Positions 31,376 to 40,830 of a stretch of 64,000 bases of DNA are shown in pieces. The DNA comes from Opitutia bacterium (GTDB lineage Bacteria > Verrucomicrobiota > Verrucomicrobiia > Opitutales > Opitutaceae): assembly GCA_947453695.1 (NCBI GenBank), contig CANGHW010000008.1, positions 20,321-84,320 on the forward strand, given 5' to 3'. The position numbers and the translations under genes were made by a program. The notes under the pieces were generated by a model. It saw only the letters and a program-made list of their open reading frames with translations. It made no database searches and was not told the DNA's origin. How positions within the stretch are numbered: position 1 is the stretch's first letter; every line of letters begins with the position of its first letter.

Positions 31376-31855
31376 TCAGTCGCTGCCCTTGGGGAAGTTG
31401 AACTTGATGGCGCTGAACGTGGACTCGCGAATCACGAGGGTCGGGAACACGCCGTCGAAGGTGGTGGTGGTCTTGAGCCAGTCGGCGGTGGCTTCGAATT
31501 GGGACGTGTCGCCGACCTTTTCATTGGTGGCGGGATTGGCGACGGCGGCGAGAGAGAGCGTCTGCTTGGCGCCCGCGACGGTGGCCACGAGTTCGAGGGC
31601 CGGGGCCTTGATACGGATGAAGTTCTCGGCATGGCCGTCGAGGACCCAGGCAGTGAGTTTGCCGGTGGCGGCGTCGCGGAGCAGCTCGATATTATAGGCG
31701 TGCTCGCCGACCTCGACGAGGGTGCCGCCGTGGGGCGCGGTGTGGACGTGTTTGTGGGCCGAGTGATCGTGGCCGGCGTGGTCGTCCTTCTTGCCGCAGG
31801 CGGTGAAAGCACAGAGGAGCACGGCGGCGAGGGTGGCGCGGAGAGTGGTCGTCAT
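31376..31855 (-). CDS. His-rich lipoprotein
   Basis: A 159-residue lipoprotein: leader TTLRATLAAVLLCAFTAC with Cys20 as the acylation site, then a metal-binding His cluster (KKDDHAGHDHSAHKHVHTAPHGG) and a small beta-rich domain with TLVEVGEHAYNIELLRD. The HGG-containing motif is shared with the exported protein at 37052, which belongs to a metal efflux operon. A role as envelope metal buffer or delivery protein for the CobW group is inferred. It is first in the three-gene unit and divergent from selO. Confidence 0.82.
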   Translation of the reverse strand: MTTTLRATLAAVLLCAFTACGKKDDHAGHDHSAHKHVHTAPHGGTLVEVGEHAYNIELLRDAATGKLTAWVLDGHAENFIRIKAPALELVATVAGAKQTLSLAAVANPATNEKVGDTSQFEATADWLKTTTTFDGVFPTLVIRESTFSAIKFNFPKGSD

Positions 31856-31960
31856 GGTCGGGGAAAATGACTGCGAGAGGCGGAATGGCGAGCGGTCAGT
31901 GGTGATTGTTCGGGCCGGCGGAGCGGCCGGAAGCGGAGGGAACTTGACGGGGCGGTCCGC

Positions 31961-33463
31961 ATGGTCCGAATCGCGCGCATGTCCGAAATGGATCTTTCGT
32001 CACCGGAGGCGGGCTGCTGGCGGCTCGAGCATTCTTATTCGCGGCTGCCGGGCCTGCTGCACGTAGCGGTGGGACCGACGGCCGTGCGGGCACCGCGGGT
32101 AGTGGCCTGGAATCGGAGTTTGGCGGCGGAGCTAGGGCTCGAGGCGGGGAGCGACGAAAGCAGGCGGGCGAAGCGGGCGGAAATTTTTTCAGGGAATGAG
32201 TTGCCTCCGGGCGCGGCGCCCCTCGCGCAGGCTTACGCGGGACACCAATACGGACACTTCACAACGCTTGGCGACGGGCGGGCGATTTTGTTGGGCGAGC
32301 AAATCACGCCGCGCGGGGATCGCTACGATGTGCAACTCAAGGGTGCGGGGCCGACGCCGTTTTCGCGGCGCGGCGACGGGCGGGCGACACTTGGTGCGAT
32401 GTTGCGCGAATACGCGATCAGCGAAGCGATGCACGCGTTGGGCATACCGACGACGCGGAGTCTGGCGGTGGTAGCGACGGGCGAGGAAGTGTGGCGGCAG
32501 GACGGAGCGCGGCCCGGCGCGGTGCTGACGCGCGTCGCGGCGAGCCACATCCGCGTGGGGACGTTTGAGTGGGCGGCGGCGCGGCGGGATGAGGCGGCGT
32601 TGCGCGCACTGGTGGCGTATACGTTGCAGCGGCATTTTCCGGAGCTGGTCGGGGCGGAGAACCCAGCGCTCGCGCTGCTTGGCGGGGTGATCGAGCGGCA
32701 GGCGCGGTTGATCGCCCAATGGATGAGCGTGGGATTTGTGCACGGAGTGATGAACACGGACAACATGGCGCTCTCGGGCGAGACGATCGACTACGGGCCC
32801 TGTGCGTTTATGGAGGTCTATGATCCGGCGACCGTGTTCAGCTCTATCGACCGCCACGGGCGCTACGCCTATGGGAATCAGCCGGAGATCGCGCAGTGGA
32901 ATGTCGCGCGGCTCGCTGAAGCGATGTTGTCGGTGCTGCATCCGCAGGAGGAGACGGCGATCGCGCTCGCCAACGAGGCGATCGGTGGGTTCGGGAAGAG
33001 TTTTGAGCGTCACTGGCTCGCGGGCATGCGGCGCAAGCTCGGGCTGTTTAACGAGGAGCCGGAGGATCTGGCACTGGTAGAGGCGCTTTTGACGTGGATG
33101 CACGCAGCGAAAGCGGATTTCACCAACACATGGGCCGAGCTCGAAACGCTGGCGCCGGAAGCGGATGGTAAGAGTGAGTTTGAGGCGTGGCGGGCGCAGT
33201 GGCGGGCGCGACTCGGCCGGCAGCCGCAATCGGCGGAGGAAGTGGCGCGACTGCGCCGCGCGAATTGTCCGGCGGTGATTCCGCGCAACCATCGGGTGGA
33301 GGAGGCGCTCGCGACGGCGGAGGCGGGAGATATGGGTGTGATGGAGCAGCTGCTGGAGGTGTTGGCGGCGCCGTTCGATCACACGCGCGCGCGGGCGATG
33401 GCGGAATTCCGTTTACCGGCGCCCGATGGCGGCGCGGGGTATCGCACGTTTTGCGGGACGTGA
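31961..33463 (+). CDS. selO: protein adenylyltransferase SelO (YdiU/UPF0061 family)
   Basis: A 500-residue pseudokinase-fold AMPylase that transfers AMP from ATP to protein hydroxyls, linked to oxidative stress. The active-site residues are visible: Lys127 in VQLKGAG, the RRGDGRA loop at 136-142, HGVMNTDNM with Asn265/Asp267/Asn268, and the metal-binding Asp277 in DYGPCAFM. The C-terminus ends YRTFCGT, keeping the conserved Cys (Cys498) at the position that is selenocysteine in animals. Three ATG codons (31961, 31979, 31988) are possible starts; none has a strong ribosome site, so the first 9 residues are uncertain. Confidence 0.93.
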   Translation: MVRIARMSEMDLSSPEAGCWRLEHSYSRLPGLLHVAVGPTAVRAPRVVAWNRSLAAELGLEAGSDESRRAKRAEIFSGNELPPGAAPLAQAYAGHQYGHFTTLGDGRAILLGEQITPRGDRYDVQLKGAGPTPFSRRGDGRATLGAMLREYAISEAMHALGIPTTRSLAVVATGEEVWRQDGARPGAVLTRVAASHIRVGTFEWAAARRDEAALRALVAYTLQRHFPELVGAENPALALLGGVIERQARLIAQWMSVGFVHGVMNTDNMALSGETIDYGPCAFMEVYDPATVFSSIDRHGRYAYGNQPEIAQWNVARLAEAMLSVLHPQEETAIALANEAIGGFGKSFERHWLAGMRRKLGLFNEEPEDLALVEALLTWMHAAKADFTNTWAELETLAPEADGKSEFEAWRAQWRARLGRQPQSAEEVARLRRANCPAVIPRNHRVEEALATAEAGDMGVMEQLLEVLAAPFDHTRARAMAEFRLPAPDGGAGYRTFCGT

Positions 33464-33580
33464 TCTTTCGAGCGTAAAATCTGCTCGGTGCGACGGGCGC
33501 AGCGCGCACCAAGGCGCCTAAAAAACCTCTATCGGACTACTTCAGCTAGGGGCGAAGCAGGCAGACAAAGAGATGGGCGG

Positions 33581-34903
33581 TCAAAGCGTGGGGACGTCCT
33601 CGATGCGTTCGACGCGGAGGCGGCGGATGCGTTCGGTGCTGACCTCGACGGCGGTGAGGCGGTATTCGCCGACGGTGACTTGCTCGTCGCGGCGCGGGAG
33701 GTGGCCAAGGTGGCGGATCATCCAGTTGCCAGCAGTCTCGCGGGGCTGCCACTCGAAGGACCAGCCGGTCTCGGCCTGGAGCTCGCGCACGGTGAGGGAG
33801 CCGCTGACGACGATGGAGAAGGTGGTGCGGTCGAAGATGGGGCCGGAGCCGAGGTCGAACTCGTCGCGGATGTCGCCGACGATTTCCTCGAGGACGTCCT
33901 CGAATGTAACGATGCCGGCGAGGCGTTTCTCGGCGTCGACGACGACGGCGAGGTGGCTGCGGCCGGAGCGGAATTTCTCCATCATGACCGGGAGCTTGGT
34001 GGTGGGCTCGAAGGTGAGGATGGGGCGGAGGAGCGGCTCGAAGGAGGCATCGGGCCCGAGGGCGTTGATCTGCCAGAGCCACTCACGGATGAGGACGAGG
34101 CCGCGGATATCGTCGATGGTGCCGGAGCAAACGGGGAAACGGCTGTGACCGCTGGTCTGGGCAGTGCGGAGATTTTCGGCGTAGGGCTTGTCGAGCCAGA
34201 GGGCGACGACCTGATCGCGGGGCAGCATGATCTGCTGGGCGGTGGTTTCGCGGACGCGCAGAGACTGCACCATGAGCTTGTTGATGAGGGCGTCGCTCGG
34301 GTGGGAGTGCTTGGCGTGGCTGAAGACGTATTCGAGTTCCTCGGCGCCGAGGCCGTGGTCACCGCCGGAGGAGAGCCGCAGGCCGAGGAAGCGCAGGAGA
34401 TGGTTGGCCGAGAAGTTGATGACCCAGATGAACGGCAGGAAACAGTAGTAGAAAATCATCAGCGGCGCGGCGGCGAGCAACGTGACGTTTTTCGAGCGCT
34501 GGATGGCGAGCGCCTTGGGGGCGAGTTCGCCGAAGAGGATGTGAAAAAACGTGATCAGGGCGAAGGCGACGGCGAAGGAGATGGACTCGATGGCGGCGTG
34601 GTCGGTGACGCCGAAGGCGTGGAGGACGGGCTCGAGGCGCTTGGCGACGTAGGGCTCGCCAACCCAGCCAAGGCCGAGACTCGTGAGGGTGATGCCGAAC
34701 TGGGTAGCTGAGAGGGCAGAGTCGAGCCGGTCGGTCGCCATGAGGGCGAACTTCACGCGCCAGCCGCCGGTCTTGGCGAGCGGGCGAAGCTGGCTGGAGC
34801 GGACCTTGACGAGGGCGAATTCGGCGGCGACGAAGAATCCGTTGGTGGCGACGAGTGCGAGGATGATGAGAGCCTCGTAGGCGATGCCGAGAAAGGTGTT
34901 CAT
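33581..34903 (-). CDS. CNNM/CorC-HlyC family membrane protein with CBS pair
   Basis: A 440-residue protein with a DUF21 (CNNM) transmembrane domain (ALVATNGFFVAAEFALVKVR, then ALSATQFGITLTSLGLGWVGEP), a CBS pair (MLPRDQVVALWLDKP and LAVVVDAEKRLAGIVTFEDVLEEIVGDIRDEFD) and a C-terminal CorC_HlyC domain ending in the usual V-x-V-T-R-I strand. Family members export or regulate Mg2+ and sometimes other ions. It is divergent from the ChrA transporter (73 bases between starts) and convergent with selO. Length and domain order are normal. Confidence 0.92.
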   Translation of the reverse strand: MNTFLGIAYEALIILALVATNGFFVAAEFALVKVRSSQLRPLAKTGGWRVKFALMATDRLDSALSATQFGITLTSLGLGWVGEPYVAKRLEPVLHAFGVTDHAAIESISFAVAFALITFFHILFGELAPKALAIQRSKNVTLLAAAPLMIFYYCFLPFIWVINFSANHLLRFLGLRLSSGGDHGLGAEELEYVFSHAKHSHPSDALINKLMVQSLRVRETTAQQIMLPRDQVVALWLDKPYAENLRTAQTSGHSRFPVCSGTIDDIRGLVLIREWLWQINALGPDASFEPLLRPILTFEPTTKLPVMMEKFRSGRSHLAVVVDAEKRLAGIVTFEDVLEEIVGDIRDEFDLGSGPIFDRTTFSIVVSGSLTVRELQAETGWSFEWQPRETAGNWMIRHLGHLPRRDEQVTVGEYRLTAVEVSTERIRRLRVERIEDVPTL

Positions 34904-34976
34904 TGAGTAGTGGACGGAGAGTGTGGTCAGGGTGGAGTAGGATTCAAGGAGTGACGAGAAGGGGGCGGAGGCTACG

Positions 34977-36332
34977 TTGCGTGGCGTGGCGGACGCAGAA
35001 CGCGAACTTCATCGGGAGGCCGGGGCGGAGGCACGGCCTTCGTGGGGCGAAGCCCTGCGGTTTTGGGCGAAGTTGGGCTGGATTAGTTTTGGCGGGCCGA
35101 CGGGGCAGATCGCGATCATGCACGCCGAGCTCGTGGAGAAGCGGCGGTGGATCGGGGAGGAGCGGTTTTTGCACGCGCTGAATTTTTGCATGCTGCTGCC
35201 GGGGCCGGAGGCGACACAGCTCGCGATCTACTGCGGGTGGCTGCTGCACCGGACCTGGGGCGGGATCGTGGCGGGGGTGTTGTTTGTGGTGCCGTCGGCG
35301 CTGATCTTGTGGGGGCTGAGCTGGATCTATGTGACGTATGGCGCGGTGGCGGAAATCGCGGCGGTGTTTCACGGCCTGAAGGCGGCGGTGCTGGCGATCG
35401 TAGTAGCGGCGGTGTGGCGCATCGGGAAGAAGGCATTGAATGCGCCGTGGAAGTGGGCGGTGGCGGCGGGGGCGTTTGGCGGGATCTTTTTCTTCGCGGT
35501 GCCGTTCCCGGCGGTGGTGGCGAGCGCGGCGGTGATCGGGTGGGTGGCTAGCCGTAGGAGTCCGAAGCTGGGAGATCGGAGTTTGGAAAACGGCGGACTG
35601 AAGACGAAGGACGGATTAGTGGAGGTGGTGCGGCCTTCGTGGGGGCGGGCGGGGAAGATTGTGGCGGTGGGCGGCGTGTTGTGGGCGGCGCCCGTGATGG
35701 TGGCGGGGCTGTGGCTGGGGTGGGAGAGCGTGTGGGTGAAGGAGGGGATTTTCTTCAGCAAGGCGGCGATGGTGACCTTCGGCGGGGCGTATGCGGTGCT
35801 GCCCTATGTGGGGCAGCAGGCGGTGGAAAACTATGGCTGGCTCACGGCGCCGCAGATGCTGGATGGCCTGGGATTGGCGGAGACGACGCCGGGGCCGCTG
35901 ATCATGGTGCTGCAGTTCGTAGGATTTATGGGCGGCTGGAATCAGCCGGGCGGGCTGACGCCGTGGGTCGCGGCGACGCTGGGGGCGGCGATGACAACTT
36001 GGGTAACGTTTGTGCCGTGCTTCCTGTGGATCTTTCTCGGGGCGCCGCACATCGAGCAGGTGCGCAGGAACGGGCGGCTGGCCGGGGCGATGGCGGCAGT
36101 GACGGCGGCGGTCGTGGGAGTGGTCTTGAATCTCGCGGTGTGGTTCGGCTGGCACGCGGTGCGGCCGACGGGCGGAGCGAGTGACGCCGCGGGTGTAATC
36201 GCGGGAACGGACTGGTTTGCGGTGGGGGTGGGGCTGGCGGCGTTGGTGGCAATTCAGCGATGTAAGATTGGCGTGGTGACGGTGGTGCTCGCTAGTGGGG
36301 TGCTAGGGTTGGCGTGGGGCTGGTTGAGTTGA
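34977..36332 (+). CDS. chrA: chromate transporter ChrA, two CHR domains
   Basis: A 451-residue transporter. Two CHR domains are seen: one begins WAKLGWISFGGPTGQIAIM and contains LNFCMLLPGPEATQLAIYCGW; the second contains SKAAMVTFGGAYAVLPYVGQQ and GLGLAETTPGPLIMVLQFVGF. This is the long, bidomain form that exports chromate. The start is TTG at 34977 or GTG at 34986; no ATG is near. The linker between the domains (about 35551-35625) encodes a Ser/Gly/Lys-rich stretch with periodic wording (SPKLGDRSLENGGLKTKDG) that looks inserted, as also seen in other genes here. Confidence 0.92.
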   Translation: MRGVADAERELHREAGAEARPSWGEALRFWAKLGWISFGGPTGQIAIMHAELVEKRRWIGEERFLHALNFCMLLPGPEATQLAIYCGWLLHRTWGGIVAGVLFVVPSALILWGLSWIYVTYGAVAEIAAVFHGLKAAVLAIVVAAVWRIGKKALNAPWKWAVAAGAFGGIFFFAVPFPAVVASAAVIGWVASRRSPKLGDRSLENGGLKTKDGLVEVVRPSWGRAGKIVAVGGVLWAAPVMVAGLWLGWESVWVKEGIFFSKAAMVTFGGAYAVLPYVGQQAVENYGWLTAPQMLDGLGLAETTPGPLIMVLQFVGFMGGWNQPGGLTPWVAATLGAAMTTWVTFVPCFLWIFLGAPHIEQVRRNGRLAGAMAAVTAAVVGVVLNLAVWFGWHAVRPTGGASDAAGVIAGTDWFAVGVGLAALVAIQRCKIGVVTVVLASGVLGLAWGWLS

Positions 36333-36435
36333 AAGAAACAGGTTCTGATCTGAGCTCGCTAAATACGCGAAAAACACGAAACCGGAGAGCGGCTCCACGA
36401 TTCGGCGATGAGGGCGAGAGGCGTGTGATGGAAAA

Positions 36436-37005
36436 CTAAGGACGGTGGAGGGCGACGCCGTAGTGCCAGGGCGGGAGGGCGAGGGGAGAAGGGGGCGGGG
36501 TGAGGTCGGCGGTGGCTGCCCAGGTGAGGATTTGGGCGGGCGTCGGGCGGATCGCGAGGGAGGGGCCGCGGGGCGTGGGGAGGTCGCTGCGCCAGTGAAT
36601 CACGGCGACGAGGCCGCCAGGGCGGACGATAGCGCGGGCGAATTGGAGGAGGTCGACGGGGTCTTCGGCGTGGAGGATGTTGAAGAGGAGGACCGCGTCG
36701 CAGGAAGCAGGCGGGAGACCGAAACCATCGCGGTGCACATCGCGGACAGTGGCGCGAAGGTTGGTGAGACCTGCGGTGGCGGCCCGGGCGGTGGTGGTCG
36801 CGACCATCGCCGGATCGAGGTCGAGGGTGTGGAGCGTGCCGCGGATGCGCCGGGCGAGGGGAAGCGAGAAGGTTCCGTAGCCGCAGCCCAATTCGGCGAC
36901 GTCGCCGGTGGTGGCGTCGAAGCCGAAGGCATCGAGGATCGAGGGAACGTCGAAGAGCGTTTCCCAGTAGGCTTGGGCGGGCATACCGCTCTCGCGGATG
37001 ATCAT
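36436..37005 (-). CDS. class I SAM-dependent methyltransferase
   Basis: A 189-residue methyltransferase with motif I VAELGCGYGTFSLPLA, the acidic motif II residue in LHTLDLDPAMV, the post-motif DAVLLFNILHAEDP and PGGLVAVIHWR. It is small and has no substrate domain. It is last in the first metal-efflux operon, 46 bases after the exported protein at 37052, so a metal or metalloid methylation role is possible but nothing in the sequence demands it. ATG at 37005 (MIIRESGMPAQ); the longer frame is Pro/Ser-rich shadow. Confidence 0.88.
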   Translation of the reverse strand: MIIRESGMPAQAYWETLFDVPSILDAFGFDATTGDVAELGCGYGTFSLPLARRIRGTLHTLDLDPAMVATTTARAATAGLTNLRATVRDVHRDGFGLPPASCDAVLLFNILHAEDPVDLLQFARAIVRPGGLVAVIHWRSDLPTPRGPSLAIRPTPAQILTWAATADLTPPPSPLALPPWHYGVALHRP

Positions 37006-37051
37006 GGGGACGGCGGGAGGACCTGAACGGGAGGATTGAAGGGAGGGTGGA

Positions 37052-37546
37052 TCAGTGCGCGCAGATGCAGGCGTATTCGGCGAGTTTGCATTCGCCGCAC
37101 TTCGATAGGTCCAACGTGAATTTGGCGGTGATGGTGGGCGAAGTAGGGGTGGACTTGATTTGCACGACGGTAGGGAGGTCGTTGCCGGCGGGGAGCGCGG
37201 CGGTGGAGAGCAGCGCGGTGGCGGTCTTGGTGAAGGTGAGTTTCGTCGGGGCGGCACGGTCGCCGGTGGTAACGGTCACGACTTGTTCGGCGGGGGCGAT
37301 GGCTTTGCCGGCGTCGTCGAGGAAGGTGATCTGGATCTTGCGGTCGGCGGTGACGAAGAACTCGGCGCGGGGGTGGATCGTGGCGATGATGCGGCCGCCG
37401 TGGGGGCCGGCTACTTTCTTCTCGTGAGTGTGATCGCTGGGGTCGTGTTTCTTTTCGGCGGCGGTGGCCGTCGAACATAGGTCGAAGGTGACCAATAGGA
37501 CGGATAGGAGTGATAGGGCGGCGGCGAGGGAGCGGAGAGATTTCAT
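37052..37546 (-). CDS. exported His/Cys protein of metal efflux operon
   Basis: A 164-residue protein with a signal peptide (SLRSLAAALSLLSVLLVTFDLCSTATAA), a His segment (KKHDPSDHTHEKKVAGPHGGRII) and a beta-rich domain. The C-terminus is a Cys cluster, CGECKLAEYACICAH, that could bind a soft metal. The PHGG motif is shared with the lipoprotein at 31376. It lies 39 bases after the RND pump and is probably a periplasmic metal-binding accessory protein. Confidence 0.78.
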   Translation of the reverse strand: MKSLRSLAAALSLLSVLLVTFDLCSTATAAEKKHDPSDHTHEKKVAGPHGGRIIATIHPRAEFFVTADRKIQITFLDDAGKAIAPAEQVVTVTTGDRAAPTKLTFTKTATALLSTAALPAGNDLPTVVQIKSTPTSPTITAKFTLDLSKCGECKLAEYACICAH

Positions 37547-37585
37547 GGTGGTGGATGGATGAGTTAGTGGTGCTGACGGGAAAGT

Positions 37586-40500
37586 TTACTGCGCGGCGGC
37601 GGCTTCGCGTTCGAGGGCTTGGGCGGCGGCTTGGCGGCCGAAATGGAAAAAGACGAGCGGGCGCACGAGGAATTCGAGCAGGGTCGAGGAGAGGAGGCCG
37701 CCGACGATCACGACGGCGACGGGGTGGAGGATTTCCTTGCCGGGTTGATCGCCGGCGAGGACGAGGGGGATGAGCGCGATGCCGGCGGCGAGGGCAGTCA
37801 TGAGGACGGGGACCATGCGCTCGAGCGTGCCGCGCTCGACCATCTGGCGGGTGAAGCCCTCGCCCTCGTGCTGCATGAGATGGAGGTAGTGCGATAGCAT
37901 CATGATGCCGTTGCGGGCGGCGACGCCGCCGACGGCGATAAAGCCGACGAGGGTGGCGATGCTGATGTTGTCGACCTTGAGCCACGTGTAGACGAGGCCG
38001 CCGACGAGGGAGAGTGGGATACTGAGCATCACCTGAAGCGCGAGGAGCCAGCTCTGGAAATAACCGTAGAGGAGAAACACGATCACGACGAAGACGGCGG
38101 CACTGAAGATCACGATGCGGCGCGTGGCGTCCTGCTGGGCCTGAAACTCGCCCTCGTAGGTAACCCAGTAGCCCTCAGGGAGGGCGACGCGGGCGCTGAC
38201 CTCGGATTGCAGGCGGGCGACGAGCGCGCCCACGTCGCGAGCGGTGGGTTTGATGGCGACGGTGAAGCGGCGCTGGCTGTTTTCGCGGAAGATGACGTTG
38301 GGGCCTTTGGCTTCGCGCACATCGGCGACCAGGCCGAGCGGGACGGGGCGACCGGTCGCGGTCTCGACGGGGAGTTGCGCGATCTTTTCCGGTGAGTCGC
38401 GCCACTCCGGCGGAAGGCGCAGGACGAGGTTGATGGCGCGCTGGCCGTCGCGGAGCTCGGCGATTTCCTTGCCGCCGACGAGGGTGCTGAGCTGGTCGTT
38501 GAGCGCGCCGGGGGCGACACCGTAGGCGGTCGCGCGCTCGCGATTGGCTTCGATGCGGAGCTGCGGGATGGACGATTGCTGGTCGAGCTTGGCGTCCTCG
38601 AAGCCCGGGATGGTTTGGGCGATGGCCTGCACTTCGGTGCCGAGGCGGCGGAGGGTGTCGAGGTCGGGGCCGAAGATTTTTACGGCGACGGGCGCGGAGA
38701 CGCCGCTGAGCATGTGACCGATCCGATCGGCGAGTGGCCCGCTGACGACGGCGAAGATGCCGGGGATGCGGCGGAGGCGGGCCTGGAGGTCGGCGAGGAT
38801 GGCCTGACGCGAGCGGCCGGCGGTGGTGGCGGAGTCGGTGGTTGCGCGGAAATCGACGTCGAACTCGGCGGTGGAAACCGGGACGACGTGATCGCCGCGT
38901 TCGGCGCGACCGAGGCGGCGGCCGACTTTGCGCACCTCGGGGACGGCGAGAATCTGGGCTTCGATGATGTCGGCGATCTTGTTCATCTCATCGAGCGACG
39001 TGCCGGGCGCGGAGGTGGCGGCGACGAGGGCGGTCTCCTCGCGGAAGGTCGGGAGAAAATCTTTGCCCATGCGGGCGTAGAGGGAGAAAGCGGCGGCGAC
39101 GCCAGCGAGCACGAGAAGGAGAACGGGGAGCGGGTAGTCGAGGCCGAGGCGGAGGAGCGTGCGGCGCAGGAGGTGTTTCAGAGCGCGAACGAAACGGCCG
39201 TCGTCATGCACCGTGCCGGGGCGGGGGGAGAGTAGGAACGAGCAGAGGACCGGGATAAGCGTCAGCGATACGATGAAGGACGCGACCATGCTAATGATCG
39301 TGGCGACGGCGATGGGGGCGAATAGTTTGCCCTCCACGCCGCTGAGCCCGAGGAGCGGCAGAAATACGAGGATGATGAGAATGGTGGCGTAGAGGATGGA
39401 GTTGCGAACCTCGCCAGAGGCGCGACCGATGACCTGGAGTAGAGGGTGCGGGTGCGGCGCGGAGGCGTTTTCGCGAAGACGCCGGAAGACGTTTTCAACA
39501 TCCACGATGGCGTCGTCGACGACCATGCCGATGGCGACGGCGAGGCCGCCGAGGGTCATGGAATTGACCGAGAGGCCGAGCCACTGAAACGTGAGCAGCG
39601 TGATGGCGAAACTCATGGGCATCGCCATGAGCGTGATGAAGGTCGTGCGGAAATTGAGGAGGAAGAGGAACAGCACGACGGTGACCATAATCGCGCCGTC
39701 GCGGATGGCCTCCTTCAGGTTGCCGATGGCGTGGTCGATGAAGTCCTGTTGTTGGAAGAGAAGGGTGGTCTCGACGCCGGCGGGAAAGGAGGACTTCAAC
39801 TCGGCAAGGGCGGCGGTGATCTCGGCGGTGAGCGCGCGGGTGTCGAAGCCGGGGGACTTGGTGATCGACATGATGACGCCGTAGGTGGGCGTCTTTTCCG
39901 GGGCGACGCTGACGGTGGCGTCGCCGCGCATGGGCTCGATGCCCCAGGCGACGGTGGAGACATCGGCGAGGGTGATCGCGCGGTCGCCGACGTGCTTAAT
40001 GACGGTGCGCGAAAGCTCGGCGAGGTCGGTGGTCATCGCGAGATTGCGCACCATGATTTCGGTGGGACCGGTGCTGAGAAATCCACCGGTGGTGGTGGTG
40101 GCGGCGTGAGCGACGGCGGCCTCGAGCTCGGCGAGGGTGACGCGATGGGCCTGAAGGCGGTAGGGATCGGGGCGCACCTCGATCTGTTTTACGCCGCCGC
40201 CCATGTTGAGGATCTCGGCGATGCCGGGGATGCTCTGGAGGCGGCGCTTGATGGTCCAGTCTGCGAGGGCGCGGACGTCGCGCGGCGGGATGTAGCCGGG
40301 CTGGCCCTCCTTGAGGGTGGAGCGGACGCCGACGAGGAGGATCTCGCCCATGAGGGAGGCGACGGGGGTGAGAAACGGTTGCACGCCGGGCGGGAGCTGG
40401 CCGCGGGCGGACTGGAGACGCTCCTGCACGAGAGTGCGCGCGTGATAGATGTCGGTGTCCCAGCCGAACTCGGCGTAAACGAGCGAGAGGGCGACGTCGG

Positions 40501-40756
40501 AATTGGAGCGGAGGCGCGTGAGGCCGGTGACGCCGAGCAGGGCGGACTCGAGGGGTTGCGTGACGCGCGTCTCGACTTCCTCGGGGGCGAGCCCTGGGGC
40601 CTCGGTGAGAATAATGACGGTGGGCTTGGTGAGATCGGGCAGAACCTCGACGGGTAGGCGCAGGGCGGAGTGCGTGCCGAGGGCGAGGAGGAGAAGGGAG
40701 AGGCCGAGAACGATCGCGCGGTGGGCGAGCGACCATTGGATGAGGCGGTGGAGCAT
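37586..40756 (-). CDS. heavy-metal RND efflux pump (CzcA/CusA family, HME5-like)
   Basis: A 1056-residue inner-membrane proton-driven pump with twelve helices and two large periplasmic loops. It starts MLHRLIQWSLAHRAIVLG and has the family's RLPVEVLPDLTKPTV entry. The fourth helix carries LAVAIGMVVDDAIVDVENVFRRL, with the Asp-Asp and Glu pattern of the HME5 group, different from the copper group signature in the pump at 49579. The substrate of HME5 pumps is not settled. It follows its adaptor (74-base gap) and precedes an exported His/Cys protein, all one operon. ATG at 40756. Confidence 0.92.
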   Translation of the reverse strand: MLHRLIQWSLAHRAIVLGLSLLLLALGTHSALRLPVEVLPDLTKPTVIILTEAPGLAPEEVETRVTQPLESALLGVTGLTRLRSNSDVALSLVYAEFGWDTDIYHARTLVQERLQSARGQLPPGVQPFLTPVASLMGEILLVGVRSTLKEGQPGYIPPRDVRALADWTIKRRLQSIPGIAEILNMGGGVKQIEVRPDPYRLQAHRVTLAELEAAVAHAATTTTGGFLSTGPTEIMVRNLAMTTDLAELSRTVIKHVGDRAITLADVSTVAWGIEPMRGDATVSVAPEKTPTYGVIMSITKSPGFDTRALTAEITAALAELKSSFPAGVETTLLFQQQDFIDHAIGNLKEAIRDGAIMVTVVLFLFLLNFRTTFITLMAMPMSFAITLLTFQWLGLSVNSMTLGGLAVAIGMVVDDAIVDVENVFRRLRENASAPHPHPLLQVIGRASGEVRNSILYATILIILVFLPLLGLSGVEGKLFAPIAVATIISMVASFIVSLTLIPVLCSFLLSPRPGTVHDDGRFVRALKHLLRRTLLRLGLDYPLPVLLLVLAGVAAAFSLYARMGKDFLPTFREETALVAATSAPGTSLDEMNKIADIIEAQILAVPEVRKVGRRLGRAERGDHVVPVSTAEFDVDFRATTDSATTAGRSRQAILADLQARLRRIPGIFAVVSGPLADRIGHMLSGVSAPVAVKIFGPDLDTLRRLGTEVQAIAQTIPGFEDAKLDQQSSIPQLRIEANRERATAYGVAPGALNDQLSTLVGGKEIAELRDGQRAINLVLRLPPEWRDSPEKIAQLPVETATGRPVPLGLVADVREAKGPNVIFRENSQRRFTVAIKPTARDVGALVARLQSEVSARVALPEGYWVTYEGEFQAQQDATRRIVIFSAAVFVVIVFLLYGYFQSWLLALQVMLSIPLSLVGGLVYTWLKVDNISIATLVGFIAVGGVAARNGIMMLSHYLHLMQHEGEGFTRQMVERGTLERMVPVLMTALAAGIALIPLVLAGDQPGKEILHPVAVVIVGGLLSSTLLEFLVRPLVFFHFGRQAAAQALEREAAAAQ

Positions 40757-40830
40757 GGGGCGGCGGGCGGGCGGGCGGCGGTGAAGGACCAAGGGCCAAT
40801 GACCGAGGACCAAGGGCTATTGCCTTGTGG

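Noticed and set aside
33488..34711. 407-residue + strand frame
   Set aside because: It is the opposite-strand shadow of the CNNM/CorC gene, rich in Glu/Gly/Asp, with no recognisable domain.
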